A stretch of DNA of 12,846 bases from JAJRXR01 sp044439985. Lineage in GTDB: Bacteria; Planctomycetota; Phycisphaerae; Phycisphaerales; UBA1924. Location: NCBI GenBank assembly GCA_044439985.1, contig JBITAG010000156.1:1-12846 (forward strand), given 5' to 3'. Position numbers and translations under genes: made by a program. Positions 1-5,939 of this stretch are shown one piece after another (positions within the stretch are counted from its first letter, which is position 1; each line of letters begins with the position of its first letter). A model generated the notes under the pieces. That model was not told where the DNA came from. It ran no database searches and saw only the letters and a program-made list of their open reading frames with translations.

Positions 1-600
1 GAGGACGTCTGGAACACCCTCTTCGCGCAGCAAGGGCAGAACTACAAGGAGCCGACCCTGGTCATGTTCCGCGGCTCGACCCGCTCCGGGTGCGGGTTCG
101 CCACCTCCGCCACCGGCCCCTTCTACTGCCCCGCCGACGAGCAGGTCTACATCGACCTCGGCTTCTACGACGAGCTGGCGACCAGGTACGGCGCCCCGGG
201 CGACTTCGCCCAGGCCTACGTCATCGCCCACGAGGTCGGGCACCACATCCAGCACCTCATGGGCACGACCGACTTCGTCCACCAACAGAAAGGACGCGTC
301 TCCGAGTCCGAGTACAACGACCTCTCTGTGCGCCTCGAACTCCAAGCCGACTTCCTCGCCGGCGTCTGGGCCCACCACGCCGACCGCATGAGCGGCATCC
401 TCGAAGCCGGCGACATCGAGGAGGGACTCCGCGCCGCGGCCGCGATCGGGGACGACACCCTCCAGAAACGCGCCCAGGGGTACGCCGTCCCGGATTCCTT
501 CACGCACGGGACCTCCGCCCAGCGCGTCCGCTGGTTCCGCAAAGGGCTGGAGAGCGGCGACCTGTCCCAGGGGGACACCTTCAGCGTCCCCAGCCCATAA
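1..600 (+). CDS. Neutral zinc metallopeptidase, YpfJ family (3' part)
   Basis: The frame is open from base 1 to the TAA at 598-600, so the N-terminal part lies upstream and only 199 residues are visible. The zinc site is seen as HEVGHH at 229-246 (HExxH: two histidine ligands and the catalytic glutamate). About 40 residues later comes ELQADFLAGVWAHH, the conserved second block of the YpfJ/putative neutral zinc metallopeptidase family, which probably supplies the third ligand. Family members are about 290 residues with an N-terminal membrane anchor; here roughly the first third is missing from the window. The C-terminus (GTSAQRVRWFRKGLESGD) is also typical. The cellular substrate of this family is not established. 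The gene ends 139 bases before the next one, with a hairpin between them. Confidence 0.88.
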   Translation, partial: EDVWNTLFAQQGQNYKEPTLVMFRGSTRSGCGFATSATGPFYCPADEQVYIDLGFYDELATRYGAPGDFAQAYVIAHEVGHHIQHLMGTTDFVHQQKGRVSESEYNDLSVRLELQADFLAGVWAHHADRMSGILEAGDIEEGLRAAAAIGDDTLQKRAQGYAVPDSFTHGTSAQRVRWFRKGLESGDLSQGDTFSVPSP

Positions 601-654
601 CCCCCCGGGCGGGTGGTCTGGCCCCTCCTCTCCGCACACCTTGACATCCGCGTC

Positions 655-682
655 CGGGCCGGGCGGGGATCTTCCCGGCCCG
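655..682 (+). terminator. GC-rich hairpin, possible terminator of the zinc peptidase gene
   Basis: Bases 655-663 (CGGGCCGGG) are an exact reverse complement of 674-682, giving a 9-bp all-GC stem with a 10-base loop. It sits 54 bases after the metallopeptidase stop and 57 bases before the TM2 gene. There is no T-tract after the stem, so it is not a canonical intrinsic terminator; it may instead be a 3'-end stabiliser or chance in GC-rich DNA. Confidence 0.4.
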
Positions 683-739
683 CGGGGCTTCCGAATCCCA
701 CGGTGGTGTGCCAATCACCCGGCGCCAGGAGCCCCACGC

Positions 740-1036
740 ATGTCCCCCACCCCCCGCTGCTCTCGTCCGATCTACATCGTCTCGGCGGTTTTCCTCGGAT
801 CGCTGGGCGTGCACAACTTCATCGCCGGGCGGAAGAAGCCGGCGATGATCCAGCTCGGGATGGGGACGATCGGGTGGGTGCTGCTGATTCCGCCCTTCCT
901 CTCGGCGTTGTGGGCGCTCTACGAGGCGATCACGGTGACGGAGGACGGGGCGGGTGTGCCCTTTCAGAGCGTGAACCTGACCGAGGCGTACGAGCAGGCC
1001 GAAGCGCGCCGACCGGAGGCGGTCAAGGCCGCCTGA
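740..1036 (+). CDS. TM2 domain membrane protein
   Basis: A 98-residue protein. Residues about 10-60 fit the TM2 domain: a first membrane helix running into LGVHNFIAGRKKPA, close to the family's G.HxFYLG turn, then a second helix (MGTIGWVLLIPPFLSALWALYEAI). The hydrophilic tail of about 35 residues is not conserved-looking. The ATG at 740 is preferred over an upstream in-frame start at 641 because AGGAG (727-731) lies 8 bases before it and because the extra N-terminus would be proline/glycine-rich and would run through the hairpin. TM2 proteins are small two-helix membrane proteins of unclear molecular role. It lies 44 bases upstream of another tiny membrane protein gene on the same strand. 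Confidence 0.82.
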   Translation: MSPTPRCSRPIYIVSAVFLGSLGVHNFIAGRKKPAMIQLGMGTIGWVLLIPPFLSALWALYEAITVTEDGAGVPFQSVNLTEAYEQAEARRPEAVKAA

Positions 1037-1080
1037 CGGGCGTTCTGGTAAGGTCTCCGTTTCTCGAAGGAGGCCTTGCC

Positions 1081-1257
1081 ATGTCCAACGAAGCCGGTCT
1101 GAGCACACTCGTTCTCGTGATCATCGCGATCCTGCTGCCCCCGCTGGCGGTCTACCTGAAGGCGGGGGCCGGGACGCCGCTGATCATCAACATCGTGCTC
1201 TGGCTCCTGTTCTACGTGCCGGGGCTGCTGCACGCGCTGTACGTGATCCTGAAGTAG
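1081..1257 (+). CDS. YqaE/Pmp3 family small membrane protein
   Basis: A 58-residue, almost wholly hydrophobic protein with two membrane helices. The LLPPLAVYLKAG segment followed by INIVLWLL and the YVPGLLHALYVIL ending match the YqaE/Pmp3 (UPF0057) family, whose pattern is a PPL.V..K.G turn between helices and a C-terminal P.G..HA.Y. Length is normal for the family (about 50-60 residues). In yeast Pmp3 affects membrane potential and cation tolerance, and plant homologues are salt- and cold-induced; the bacterial role is less clear. The ATG at 1081 follows a strong AAGGAGG (1067-1073) at 7 bases. A TAAGGT hexamer at 1049-1054 could be the -10 of its own promoter. Confidence 0.87.
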   Translation: MSNEAGLSTLVLVIIAILLPPLAVYLKAGAGTPLIINIVLWLLFYVPGLLHALYVILK

Positions 1258-1337
1258 GGCGGCGGGATCGGCGTTTGACGGAGAAGACGGGACGCGGGCC
1301 GGCGAACCTCCCGGCTCCGGAACGCGTTGTGACGCCC

Positions 1338-2351
1338 ATGACCAGTTCATCGAGAAAGCGGCGCGTCACCGCGCGGGTCGCGGCGGACTACGGCGCCATT
1401 CTGTTTGCCGGGGTGCTCTACGCCGCGGCGCTGCGCTATCTGGTGCTCCCGTCGGCGGTGATCCTGACGGGGACGGAGGGCGTCGCGGCGGCGCTGTCGT
1501 ACTACTTCGACGCCTACTGGGTGTTCGTCGTCCTGTACACGGCCTTCCAGACGGGGCTGCTCCTCTTCGCGGCGGCCCGCATGCCCCCCACCTTCGTGCG
1601 CCGGACGCTGGCGACGGTGCTGACGGTGATCGCGGCGCTCGCGCTGCTGCCCGAGTACGAGTTCGCCTCGCCGGAGCCGGAGAACGAGCGGATCATCCTC
1701 GTGCTGTTCGGGGGGCTGCTCGCCGGGGCGGCGAAGGCGATCGCGTTCAAGCACCGCGGATCGACCGGGGACGAGGACATCCCCGGCGCGTACTTCGCCA
1801 TGAAGTACCTCAAGCCCGTCGGCTCGATCGCGATCATCGCGGCGGTCTTCTCCACCGCGTTCGGGATGCTGATGGCGTTGCTCAAGCACGGCGACTTCGC
1901 GTCGGTCGTGAACACGCTGATGTACACCTGCATCTACATCTTCGCCAGCGCGGAGACGCTCAACAACCTGTACCACCGCTTCAGCCTCGTCGCGGTGGAT
2001 GTGGTGACGAAGCACGCCGAACGCGTGGGGCGTTCGATCCGGGAGAAGCTCCCGCACCGGACCTGCCTGATTCAGCCGGCACGCGGGGGGCATTCGAACC
2101 ACGCGTTCGAGCTGGTCCGCATCGTGGTCACGCGGGAGGAGTTGCCCGCGGTGCTGAAGACCATCCACCGGGCCGACCCGGACTGTTTCCACTACGACTT
2201 CGAGCTGCGGGGCATCTCGAGGAGCTACTACATCCCCCCGATCGGGCAGGCGGAGGACGCAACGCGCCCCGGTCGCCCCGTGGGAGGTCCCGGCGCGTCG
2301 CCCGCCCGACCGGAGGGAACGAGCGCGGAGGACGCGGGCGGGAAGGCGTGA
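1338..2351 (+). CDS. YitT family membrane protein with C-terminal DUF2179 domain
   Basis: A 337-residue protein. The first ~200 residues hold several membrane helices, beginning with DYGAILFAGVLYAAALRYLVLP and a TGTEGVAAALSYYF turn as in YitT-family proteins. Residues about 244-298 form the soluble DUF2179 domain (FELVRIVVTREELPAVLKTIHRADPDCF is typical, split here only for description). A 35-residue Pro/Gly/Ala/Arg-rich tail follows and is probably disordered. Bacterial YitT/YpjC-type proteins have no settled function. The start is uncertain: ATG 1338 is chosen because the fold begins soon after; TTG 1275 and GTG 1329 are in frame, and none has a good ribosome-binding site. It converges on the next gene with 23 bases between stops. 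Confidence 0.78.
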   Translation: MTSSSRKRRVTARVAADYGAILFAGVLYAAALRYLVLPSAVILTGTEGVAAALSYYFDAYWVFVVLYTAFQTGLLLFAAARMPPTFVRRTLATVLTVIAALALLPEYEFASPEPENERIILVLFGGLLAGAAKAIAFKHRGSTGDEDIPGAYFAMKYLKPVGSIAIIAAVFSTAFGMLMALLKHGDFASVVNTLMYTCIYIFASAETLNNLYHRFSLVAVDVVTKHAERVGRSIREKLPHRTCLIQPARGGHSNHAFELVRIVVTREELPAVLKTIHRADPDCFHYDFELRGISRSYYIPPIGQAEDATRPGRPVGGPGASPARPEGTSAEDAGGKA

Positions 2352-2363
2352 GCGGCGTGTCAT

Positions 2364-2374
2364 CCCGTTGCGGG
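2364..2374. terminator. Small hairpin between convergent genes
   Basis: CCCG-TTG-CGGG forms a 4-bp stem with a 3-base loop in the 23-base gap between the convergent YitT-family and zinc-ribbon genes. Position suggests a shared terminator, but the stem is short and lacks a T-tract on either strand. Confidence 0.2.
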
Positions 2375-2884
2375 TCAGGCGTCGGGGGGCTGGGCGGGTG
2401 CGCCGCACTCCGGGCACCGATCGTCGCGCAGACCGCTCAGGTCGTACCCGCACGCGCGGCAGAGGCCCGGTCTGAGCTTTCTGATCTCCGAAAGGGGCGC
2501 CCCCATCACGCCGACGCGGACGCCGGCGGCGCGCAGGATCTCGGTGGCGCGTGCGTTCAGGCTGGCGAGGAGGGCGAAGTTGAGCATGGGGATGAACATG
2601 AGAAGGGCGGCGACGAGGGTCATCGCGCCGGAACCGGCGCAGGCGAGCGAGAGCCGGACACTCATGGCGATGGTGAGCAGGGTGACAATCACGTAGAGGC
2701 TGAGCTTCACCGACCCGACCCAGACGGGCGCGTTCACGGGGGAGATGGCGAGCGAGGCGGTGACCCCGAGCAGGGCGAGCACGTGCCAGAGAAGCCAGCG
2801 CTGCGCGTGGGCGACACCGGCCAGGTCGGGCGCACCGGTCGTCGGCGGGGAGGGGTCGGTCGTTGGGCTCGGGGTCCTGCTCAC
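2375..2884 (-). CDS. Three-helix membrane protein with C-terminal zinc ribbon
   Basis: A 169-residue protein. After a Pro/Thr/Ser-rich N-terminus there are three hydrophobic segments (about residues 30-50, 57-82 and 87-107), then a C-terminal ribbon with cysteines at 142, 145, 157 and 160 in a CxxCGYDLxGL...CPxC arrangement. I know this ribbon from many planctomycete membrane proteins, where it often follows one to several helices; its role is not established and it probably binds zinc on the cytoplasmic side. The start is a GTG at 2882-2884 with no clear ribosome-binding site and no in-frame ATG before the first helix, so the N-terminus is uncertain. It is divergent from the DDAH gene. Confidence 0.75.
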   Translation of the reverse strand: MSRTPSPTTDPSPPTTGAPDLAGVAHAQRWLLWHVLALLGVTASLAISPVNAPVWVGSVKLSLYVIVTLLTIAMSVRLSLACAGSGAMTLVAALLMFIPMLNFALLASLNARATEILRAAGVRVGVMGAPLSEIRKLRPGLCRACGYDLSGLRDDRCPECGAPAQPPDA

Positions 2885-2943
2885 GTGGCGTGTCTCGTCC
2901 GGCGGCGTCGCGGCGAGCGGGCCTCCCGCCCCGGTCCGGCGGG

Positions 2944-2949
2944 TATGAT
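2944..2949 (+). promoter_or_regulatory. Candidate -10 element of the DDAH gene
   Basis: TATGAT matches the sigma-70 -10 consensus in five of six bases. No good -35 is seen at 16-18 bases upstream. Transcription from it would start near 2956, after the in-frame ATG at 2953 but before ATG 3004, which favours the later start. Confidence 0.4.
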
Positions 2950-2988
2950 CGCATGAATCGGGTCACCACGCCGCCCCGACGCGTTCAT

Positions 2989-2994
2989 GGAGGG
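2989..2994 (+). promoter_or_regulatory. Ribosome-binding site deciding the DDAH start
   Basis: GGAGGG lies 9 bases before ATG 3004 but immediately abuts ATG 2995 and is downstream of ATG 2953. It therefore supports 3004, which also gives the length and residue numbering of characterised DDAH. Confidence 0.6.
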
Positions 2995-3003
2995 ATGCCC
3001 CGG

Positions 3004-3777
3004 ATGCCCAAGCCCATTGCGATCGTTCGTCCACCGAGCACGTCCATCGGGGACTGCCTGCTGACGCATATGCAGCGTGAGCCCATCGATCACGGGTTGG
3101 CGCTGCGTCAGCACGGGGCGTACTGCGAGGCGCTGACGCGCGTGGGGTGCGAGGTGGTGAAGATCGAGCCTGCGAACGACTGCCCGGACGCGGTCTTCGT
3201 GGAGGACCCGGTGGTGGTCGTGGACGAGCTGGGGGTGATCGCCCGCCCGGCGACGGACTCCCGCCGGCGCGAGCGGGCGAGCATGGAGGCGGCCCTCAAG
3301 CCGTACCGCGAGCTGGCGCACATCCAGGCGCCGGCGACCATCGAGGGAGGGGACGTGATCCGCGTGGGGCGAACGCTCTTTGTCGGGCGGGGAACCCGGA
3401 CGAACGACGAAGGGGTGCGCCAGCTGCGCGAGCATGTCGGCCCCCTGGGGTACGAGGTCGTCCCCGTCCCCGTAACGGGGTGTCTGCACCTGAAGACGGG
3501 AGCCTGCTCGATCGGGCAGGGACGCGTGCTGGTGAACGCGGATTGGGTGGACACGAGCGCGTTGAAGGGGGTCGAGCTGATCCCGGTGAGCGCCGACGAG
3601 CCCTGGTCGGCCAACGGCGTGCTGGTGGGTGACTCGATCGTCGTCCCGGCGGGGGCGCCGAAGACCAGCGCGATGCTGCGCGAACTCGGGCTGGATGTAC
3701 ACGAGGTGGGGCTGAGCGAGATGCAGAAGGCCGAGGGGAGCGCGACGTGTCTGTGCGTGCTCCTCAACGCGGACTGA
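3004..3777 (+). CDS. Dimethylargininase (NG,NG-dimethylarginine dimethylaminohydrolase, DDAH)
   Basis: A 257-residue member of the guanidine-modifying (amidinotransferase/deiminase) fold, predicted to hydrolyse methylated arginine to citrulline and methylamine or dimethylamine. The catalytic triad is complete, and with this start its numbering is the same as I recall for Pseudomonas aeruginosa DDAH: Glu114 in IEGGDV, His162 in TGCLHLKTG, and the nucleophile Cys249 in GSATCLC near the C-terminus. The N-terminal PDAVFVEDP (61-69) is the substrate-binding segment. Length equals that of bacterial DDAH and is far short of arginine deiminase (about 400), making that alternative unlikely. A related deiminase with another guanidino substrate cannot be excluded. 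The next gene starts 18 bases downstream and is probably co-transcribed. Confidence 0.87.
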   Translation: MPKPIAIVRPPSTSIGDCLLTHMQREPIDHGLALRQHGAYCEALTRVGCEVVKIEPANDCPDAVFVEDPVVVVDELGVIARPATDSRRRERASMEAALKPYRELAHIQAPATIEGGDVIRVGRTLFVGRGTRTNDEGVRQLREHVGPLGYEVVPVPVTGCLHLKTGACSIGQGRVLVNADWVDTSALKGVELIPVSADEPWSANGVLVGDSIVVPAGAPKTSAMLRELGLDVHEVGLSEMQKAEGSATCLCVLLNAD

Positions 3778-3795
3778 CCGGGAGTGAGGTGTGTG

Positions 3796-4338
3796 ATGAC
3801 GACGGGCGTGTCCGTGGAAGAGCGTTTGTGCAGGCTGGAGCGGTCGGTGAGCTTCTGGAAGCGGGCGACGCTCGGGCTGGTGGCCCTGGGGGGCGCGGGA
3901 GTGGTGCTCGGCGCGGCCTTCAAGCCGAAGACGATGTCCGTGGATCGTCTGCATGTGAGCGAGGAGATCGTCGTCGGTGACGCGGAGGGCGTGAAGGGCG
4001 CGTTCGTGACGATCGGCGTCGCCGCCAGGGGCCAGGACGTGTCGGACCGGGCGAAGTATCTGGAGGCGGACAAGCAGGCGGCGTACATCACGCTGCGGAA
4101 CGGCTTGTCCCGGGCCTCGATCGACATGTCGGCCGATGAGGGGTCGGCCCACACCTACTACCACACCGACGGATCAATGATCTTCGTCGAGGCCGCGGGC
4201 GAGCGGGAGAAGGGCATGACGCGCCTGCAGCTGCGCCAGATGGGCGCACCGGAGTTGTTCTGGTCGATGGGGACACACCCGGACGCGGGGTACGGGTTCC
4301 TGATGGAAGACGGAGAGCAGCGGTCGGTGCTGCCCTGA
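3796..4338 (+). CDS. Single-span membrane-anchored protein of unknown function
   Basis: A 180-residue protein I do not recognise. A short charged N-terminus with heptad-like leucines (VEERLCRLERSVSFWKR) precedes one hydrophobic segment (residues 24-42), leaving about 135 residues probably outside the membrane. That part looks beta-rich, with recurring short strands of the type VDRLHVSEEIVVGD, AYITLRNG and ASIDMSAD, each alternating hydrophobic and polar residues; this resembles planctomycete proteins with short 'D..G..R..L.L' strand repeats. The ATG at 3796 is chosen because GAGG (3786-3789) is 6 bases upstream; a GTG at 3784 is also in frame. It follows the DDAH gene by 18 bases. Its stop directly abuts that of the convergent PilZ gene. 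Confidence 0.68.
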   Translation: MTTGVSVEERLCRLERSVSFWKRATLGLVALGGAGVVLGAAFKPKTMSVDRLHVSEEIVVGDAEGVKGAFVTIGVAARGQDVSDRAKYLEADKQAAYITLRNGLSRASIDMSADEGSAHTYYHTDGSMIFVEAAGEREKGMTRLQLRQMGAPELFWSMGTHPDAGYGFLMEDGEQRSVLP

Positions 4339-4704
4339 TCAGGCGGCCTTGGAGGGTCCGTCGATCGGGTCCCAGCAGATCCGCAGCAGCGCCTTGGCCT
4401 GATCGGGATCGACAAAGACGAGCCCGGTCTCGAACCGGCGCCGACCGATCTTCTTGGTCCAGACGATCTTGACGTCGAGTTGGCAGGTGCCCCAGGGGCT
4501 CTGCACGGTGAGCGAGTGCACCTGGTCCGAGGGCTCGCCCGGAGACCGCTTCGACTCGACGCAGAGCCCGCCGGCGCTGATGTCCACGACCGTGCCGGCG
4601 CCGCAGGTCACCATCGTTGTCACGAAACGGGGTTTGGTGCGCATGCCGTTATTTTCCGCCAGCTCACCAGATGCGATCTTGCGAAGGGCTTCAAATCGGC
4701 TCAT
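4339..4704 (-). CDS. PilZ domain protein, probable c-di-GMP receptor
   Basis: A 121-residue single-domain protein. Both c-di-GMP binding motifs of PilZ domains are present: RxxxR as R22-T-K-P-R26 and DxSxxG as D41-I-S-A-G-G46. A beta-barrel pattern follows (SLTVQSPWG, QLDVKIVWTKK, RFETGLVFVD), ending in a short helix. The gap between the two motifs is on the short side but acceptable. Target process is unknown; PilZ proteins commonly act on motility, pili, secretion or polysaccharide export, and a pseudopilin is encoded nearby. The ATG at 4704 lacks a Shine-Dalgarno sequence but has a TAGGTT 5 bases upstream. It is divergent from the globin gene with 176 bases between. Confidence 0.84.
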   Translation of the reverse strand: MSRFEALRKIASGELAENNGMRTKPRFVTTMVTCGAGTVVDISAGGLCVESKRSPGEPSDQVHSLTVQSPWGTCQLDVKIVWTKKIGRRRFETGLVFVDPDQAKALLRICWDPIDGPSKAA

Positions 4705-4709
4705 GGGCC

Positions 4710-4715
4710 AACCTA
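4710..4715 (-). promoter_or_regulatory. Candidate -10 of the PilZ gene, leaderless spacing
   Basis: On the minus strand TAGGTT ends 5 bases before the ATG, and no Shine-Dalgarno sequence is present. A weak -35-like TTTCAC lies 16 bases further upstream (4732-4737), overlapping a small palindrome. Confidence 0.42.
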
Positions 4716-4730
4716 TCGGCCGCGTGGTGG

Positions 4731-4742
4731 GGTGAAATCACC
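4731..4742. promoter_or_regulatory. Small palindrome in the PilZ-globin divergent region
   Basis: GGTGA-AA-TCACC is a perfect 5-bp inverted repeat with a 2-base centre. It sits between the divergent PilZ and globin genes and overlaps the place where the PilZ gene's -35 would be, as an operator might. A 10-base match of this kind can arise by chance. Confidence 0.25.
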
Positions 4743-4866
4743 TTCCTGACGCTCGGACGCCGCAGGGAATGCGGATTGGGGTGGATCCCTCGCCCATTCC
4801 GCCCGGGGGGGAGCTTCTCGGACGCTCGGCGCCCGCGCTTCGGGGGGCTGTGCGGGCGAGAACGAA

Positions 4867-4872
4867 TAGGAT
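4867..4872 (+). promoter_or_regulatory. Candidate -10 of the globin gene, leaderless spacing
   Basis: TAGGAT lies 8 bases before the globin ATG, which has no Shine-Dalgarno sequence. Transcription would begin at or next to the start codon. No clear -35 is visible. Confidence 0.45.
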
Positions 4873-4880
4873 CAGGCCTC

Positions 4881-5324
4881 ATGGCACGCTCCAAGCCGAT
4901 CCACACCCCCCTGGTCACCCCGCCCCCGAACGGGTCGGTGAGTCCGGAGATCTTTCAGGCCATGGGCGAGGAGGCGATCTTCCGGATGATCCGGGACTTC
5001 TACGAGAAGCTCGCGTCGTCGGCGATCGGGCACATGTTCTCGTCGGACCCGGAGGGGCTGGCGGCGGAGGCGGAACGCTCGGGGGCGTTCTTTGTCTTCC
5101 TGCTCGGGGGGCCGCCGCTCTACCAGCGCCGGTACGGCCCCCCCCGGATGCGTCAGCGCCACCTCGCGTTCGAGATCGACGAGGCGGCGCGCCAGGAGTG
5201 GCTGCGCTGCTTCGGGGAGACCCTCGAGGACGCGCCGACGAAGTACGGCTTCCCCCCGGAGCACCTGGAGGGGTTCGTCGAGTTCCTGGTGAAGTTCAGC
5301 GCGTGGATGGTGAACGCGGAATAG
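4881..5324 (+). CDS. Truncated haemoglobin, group II-like
   Basis: A 147-residue haem protein predicted to bind O2 or NO. It aligns well with group II truncated haemoglobins such as Bacillus YjbI: FYEKLA carries the B10 tyrosine (Tyr41), FLLGGPPLYQRRYG is the E-helix/loop signature, MRQRHLAFEI carries the proximal haem ligand His94 (F8), and EWLRCF carries the group-defining Trp107 (G8). The C-terminal helix is as expected. Differences: positions aligned with E7 and E11 of YjbI are Glu63 and Ser67 rather than Thr and Gln, and the usual GHP before the proximal helix is GPP. The N-terminus is a 20-residue Pro-rich extension. Its stop is 12 bases before the next start, so the two genes form an operon. 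Confidence 0.88.
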   Translation: MARSKPIHTPLVTPPPNGSVSPEIFQAMGEEAIFRMIRDFYEKLASSAIGHMFSSDPEGLAAEAERSGAFFVFLLGGPPLYQRRYGPPRMRQRHLAFEIDEAARQEWLRCFGETLEDAPTKYGFPPEHLEGFVEFLVKFSAWMVNAE

Positions 5325-5336
5325 AGGAGGTTCGGG

Positions 5337-5837
5337 ATGCGCCGGAGGATCTGGTTCGGACTGTGCGGGGCGGTGGCGATCGGGGGCGCTCTGGGACTGG
5401 GACGCGTCGGCGCCCCCGGCGTGGGGGTGGACGCGGTGATGGACGCGTTCCACGCCGCCGCGAGCGAGGCGGACTTCGAGGGTTACTTTGCCCTGATGCA
5501 CGATGACGGCGTGTTCCTGGGCACGGACGCGAGCGAACGCTGGACCAAGGCCCAGTTCATGGACTACGCCCGCCCGGTCATGGTCGAGCAGGGGAAGGGG
5601 TGGACGTACCACCCCCGTGACCGGCACGTGAGCGTGCGCGGCGACGTCGCCTGGTTCGACGAGCTGATCGAGAACGAGAAGTACGGGACGCTTCGGGGGC
5701 AGGGGGTCCTGGTGCGGGAGGGGGGCGACTGGAGGGTGGCCCAGTACAGCTACTCGTTCGCGGTGCCCAACGAGAAGGCGCCGGGGGTGGTGGAGTTGAT
5801 CCTGTCGGAGGACGCGCCGGAACGCGGAGCGCCCTGA
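5337..5837 (+). CDS. Exported NTF2-like (SnoaL/DUF4440-type) protein
   Basis: A 166-residue protein. Residues 1-26 look like a signal peptide or anchor (MRRR then a Gly/Ala/Leu-rich stretch). The rest fits the NTF2-like fold: an initial helix (AVMDAFHAAASEADFEGYFALM), HDDGVFLGTDASERWTKAQF, and closing strands ending in GGDWRVAQYSYSFAVPNE. The last block is characteristic of SnoaL_3-type proteins, which serve as small-molecule binding domains of mostly unknown role. The start is clear, with AGAGGAGG at 5323-5330, six bases from the ATG. It is the second gene of the globin unit; a functional link with the globin, which would be cytoplasmic, is not obvious. Confidence 0.8.
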   Translation: MRRRIWFGLCGAVAIGGALGLGRVGAPGVGVDAVMDAFHAAASEADFEGYFALMHDDGVFLGTDASERWTKAQFMDYARPVMVEQGKGWTYHPRDRHVSVRGDVAWFDELIENEKYGTLRGQGVLVREGGDWRVAQYSYSFAVPNEKAPGVVELILSEDAPERGAP

Positions 5838-5939
5838 TCGAGGGATCCGAAAATCGGTGACAGGCGGATTCGGCGCGCGCATCCCGGTGCAGCATGGGCG
5901 GGGTGTCTGGTCGCGCCGTCGCCATTCAAGGAGCCGGTG

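Noticed and set aside
641..646. TTGACA, a perfect -35 hexamer upstream of the TM2 gene
   Set aside because: No TAnnnT or other -10-like sequence lies 16-18 bases downstream; that position is inside the GC hairpin. It may be chance.
1347..2969. Minus-strand open frame of 540 codons over the YitT-family gene
   Set aside because: Arg/Asp-rich antisense shadow. The plus-strand YitT/DUF2179 protein is recognisable and the zinc-ribbon gene is in another frame.
2953..3003. Upstream starts ATG 2953 and ATG 2995 for DDAH
   Set aside because: The GGAGGG at 2989-2994 is correctly spaced only for ATG 3004, and only that start gives the standard DDAH length and residue numbering.
5847..5857. CCGA-AAA-TCGG small hairpin after the NTF2-like gene
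   Set aside because: A 4-bp stem with no T-tract is too weak to call a terminator.
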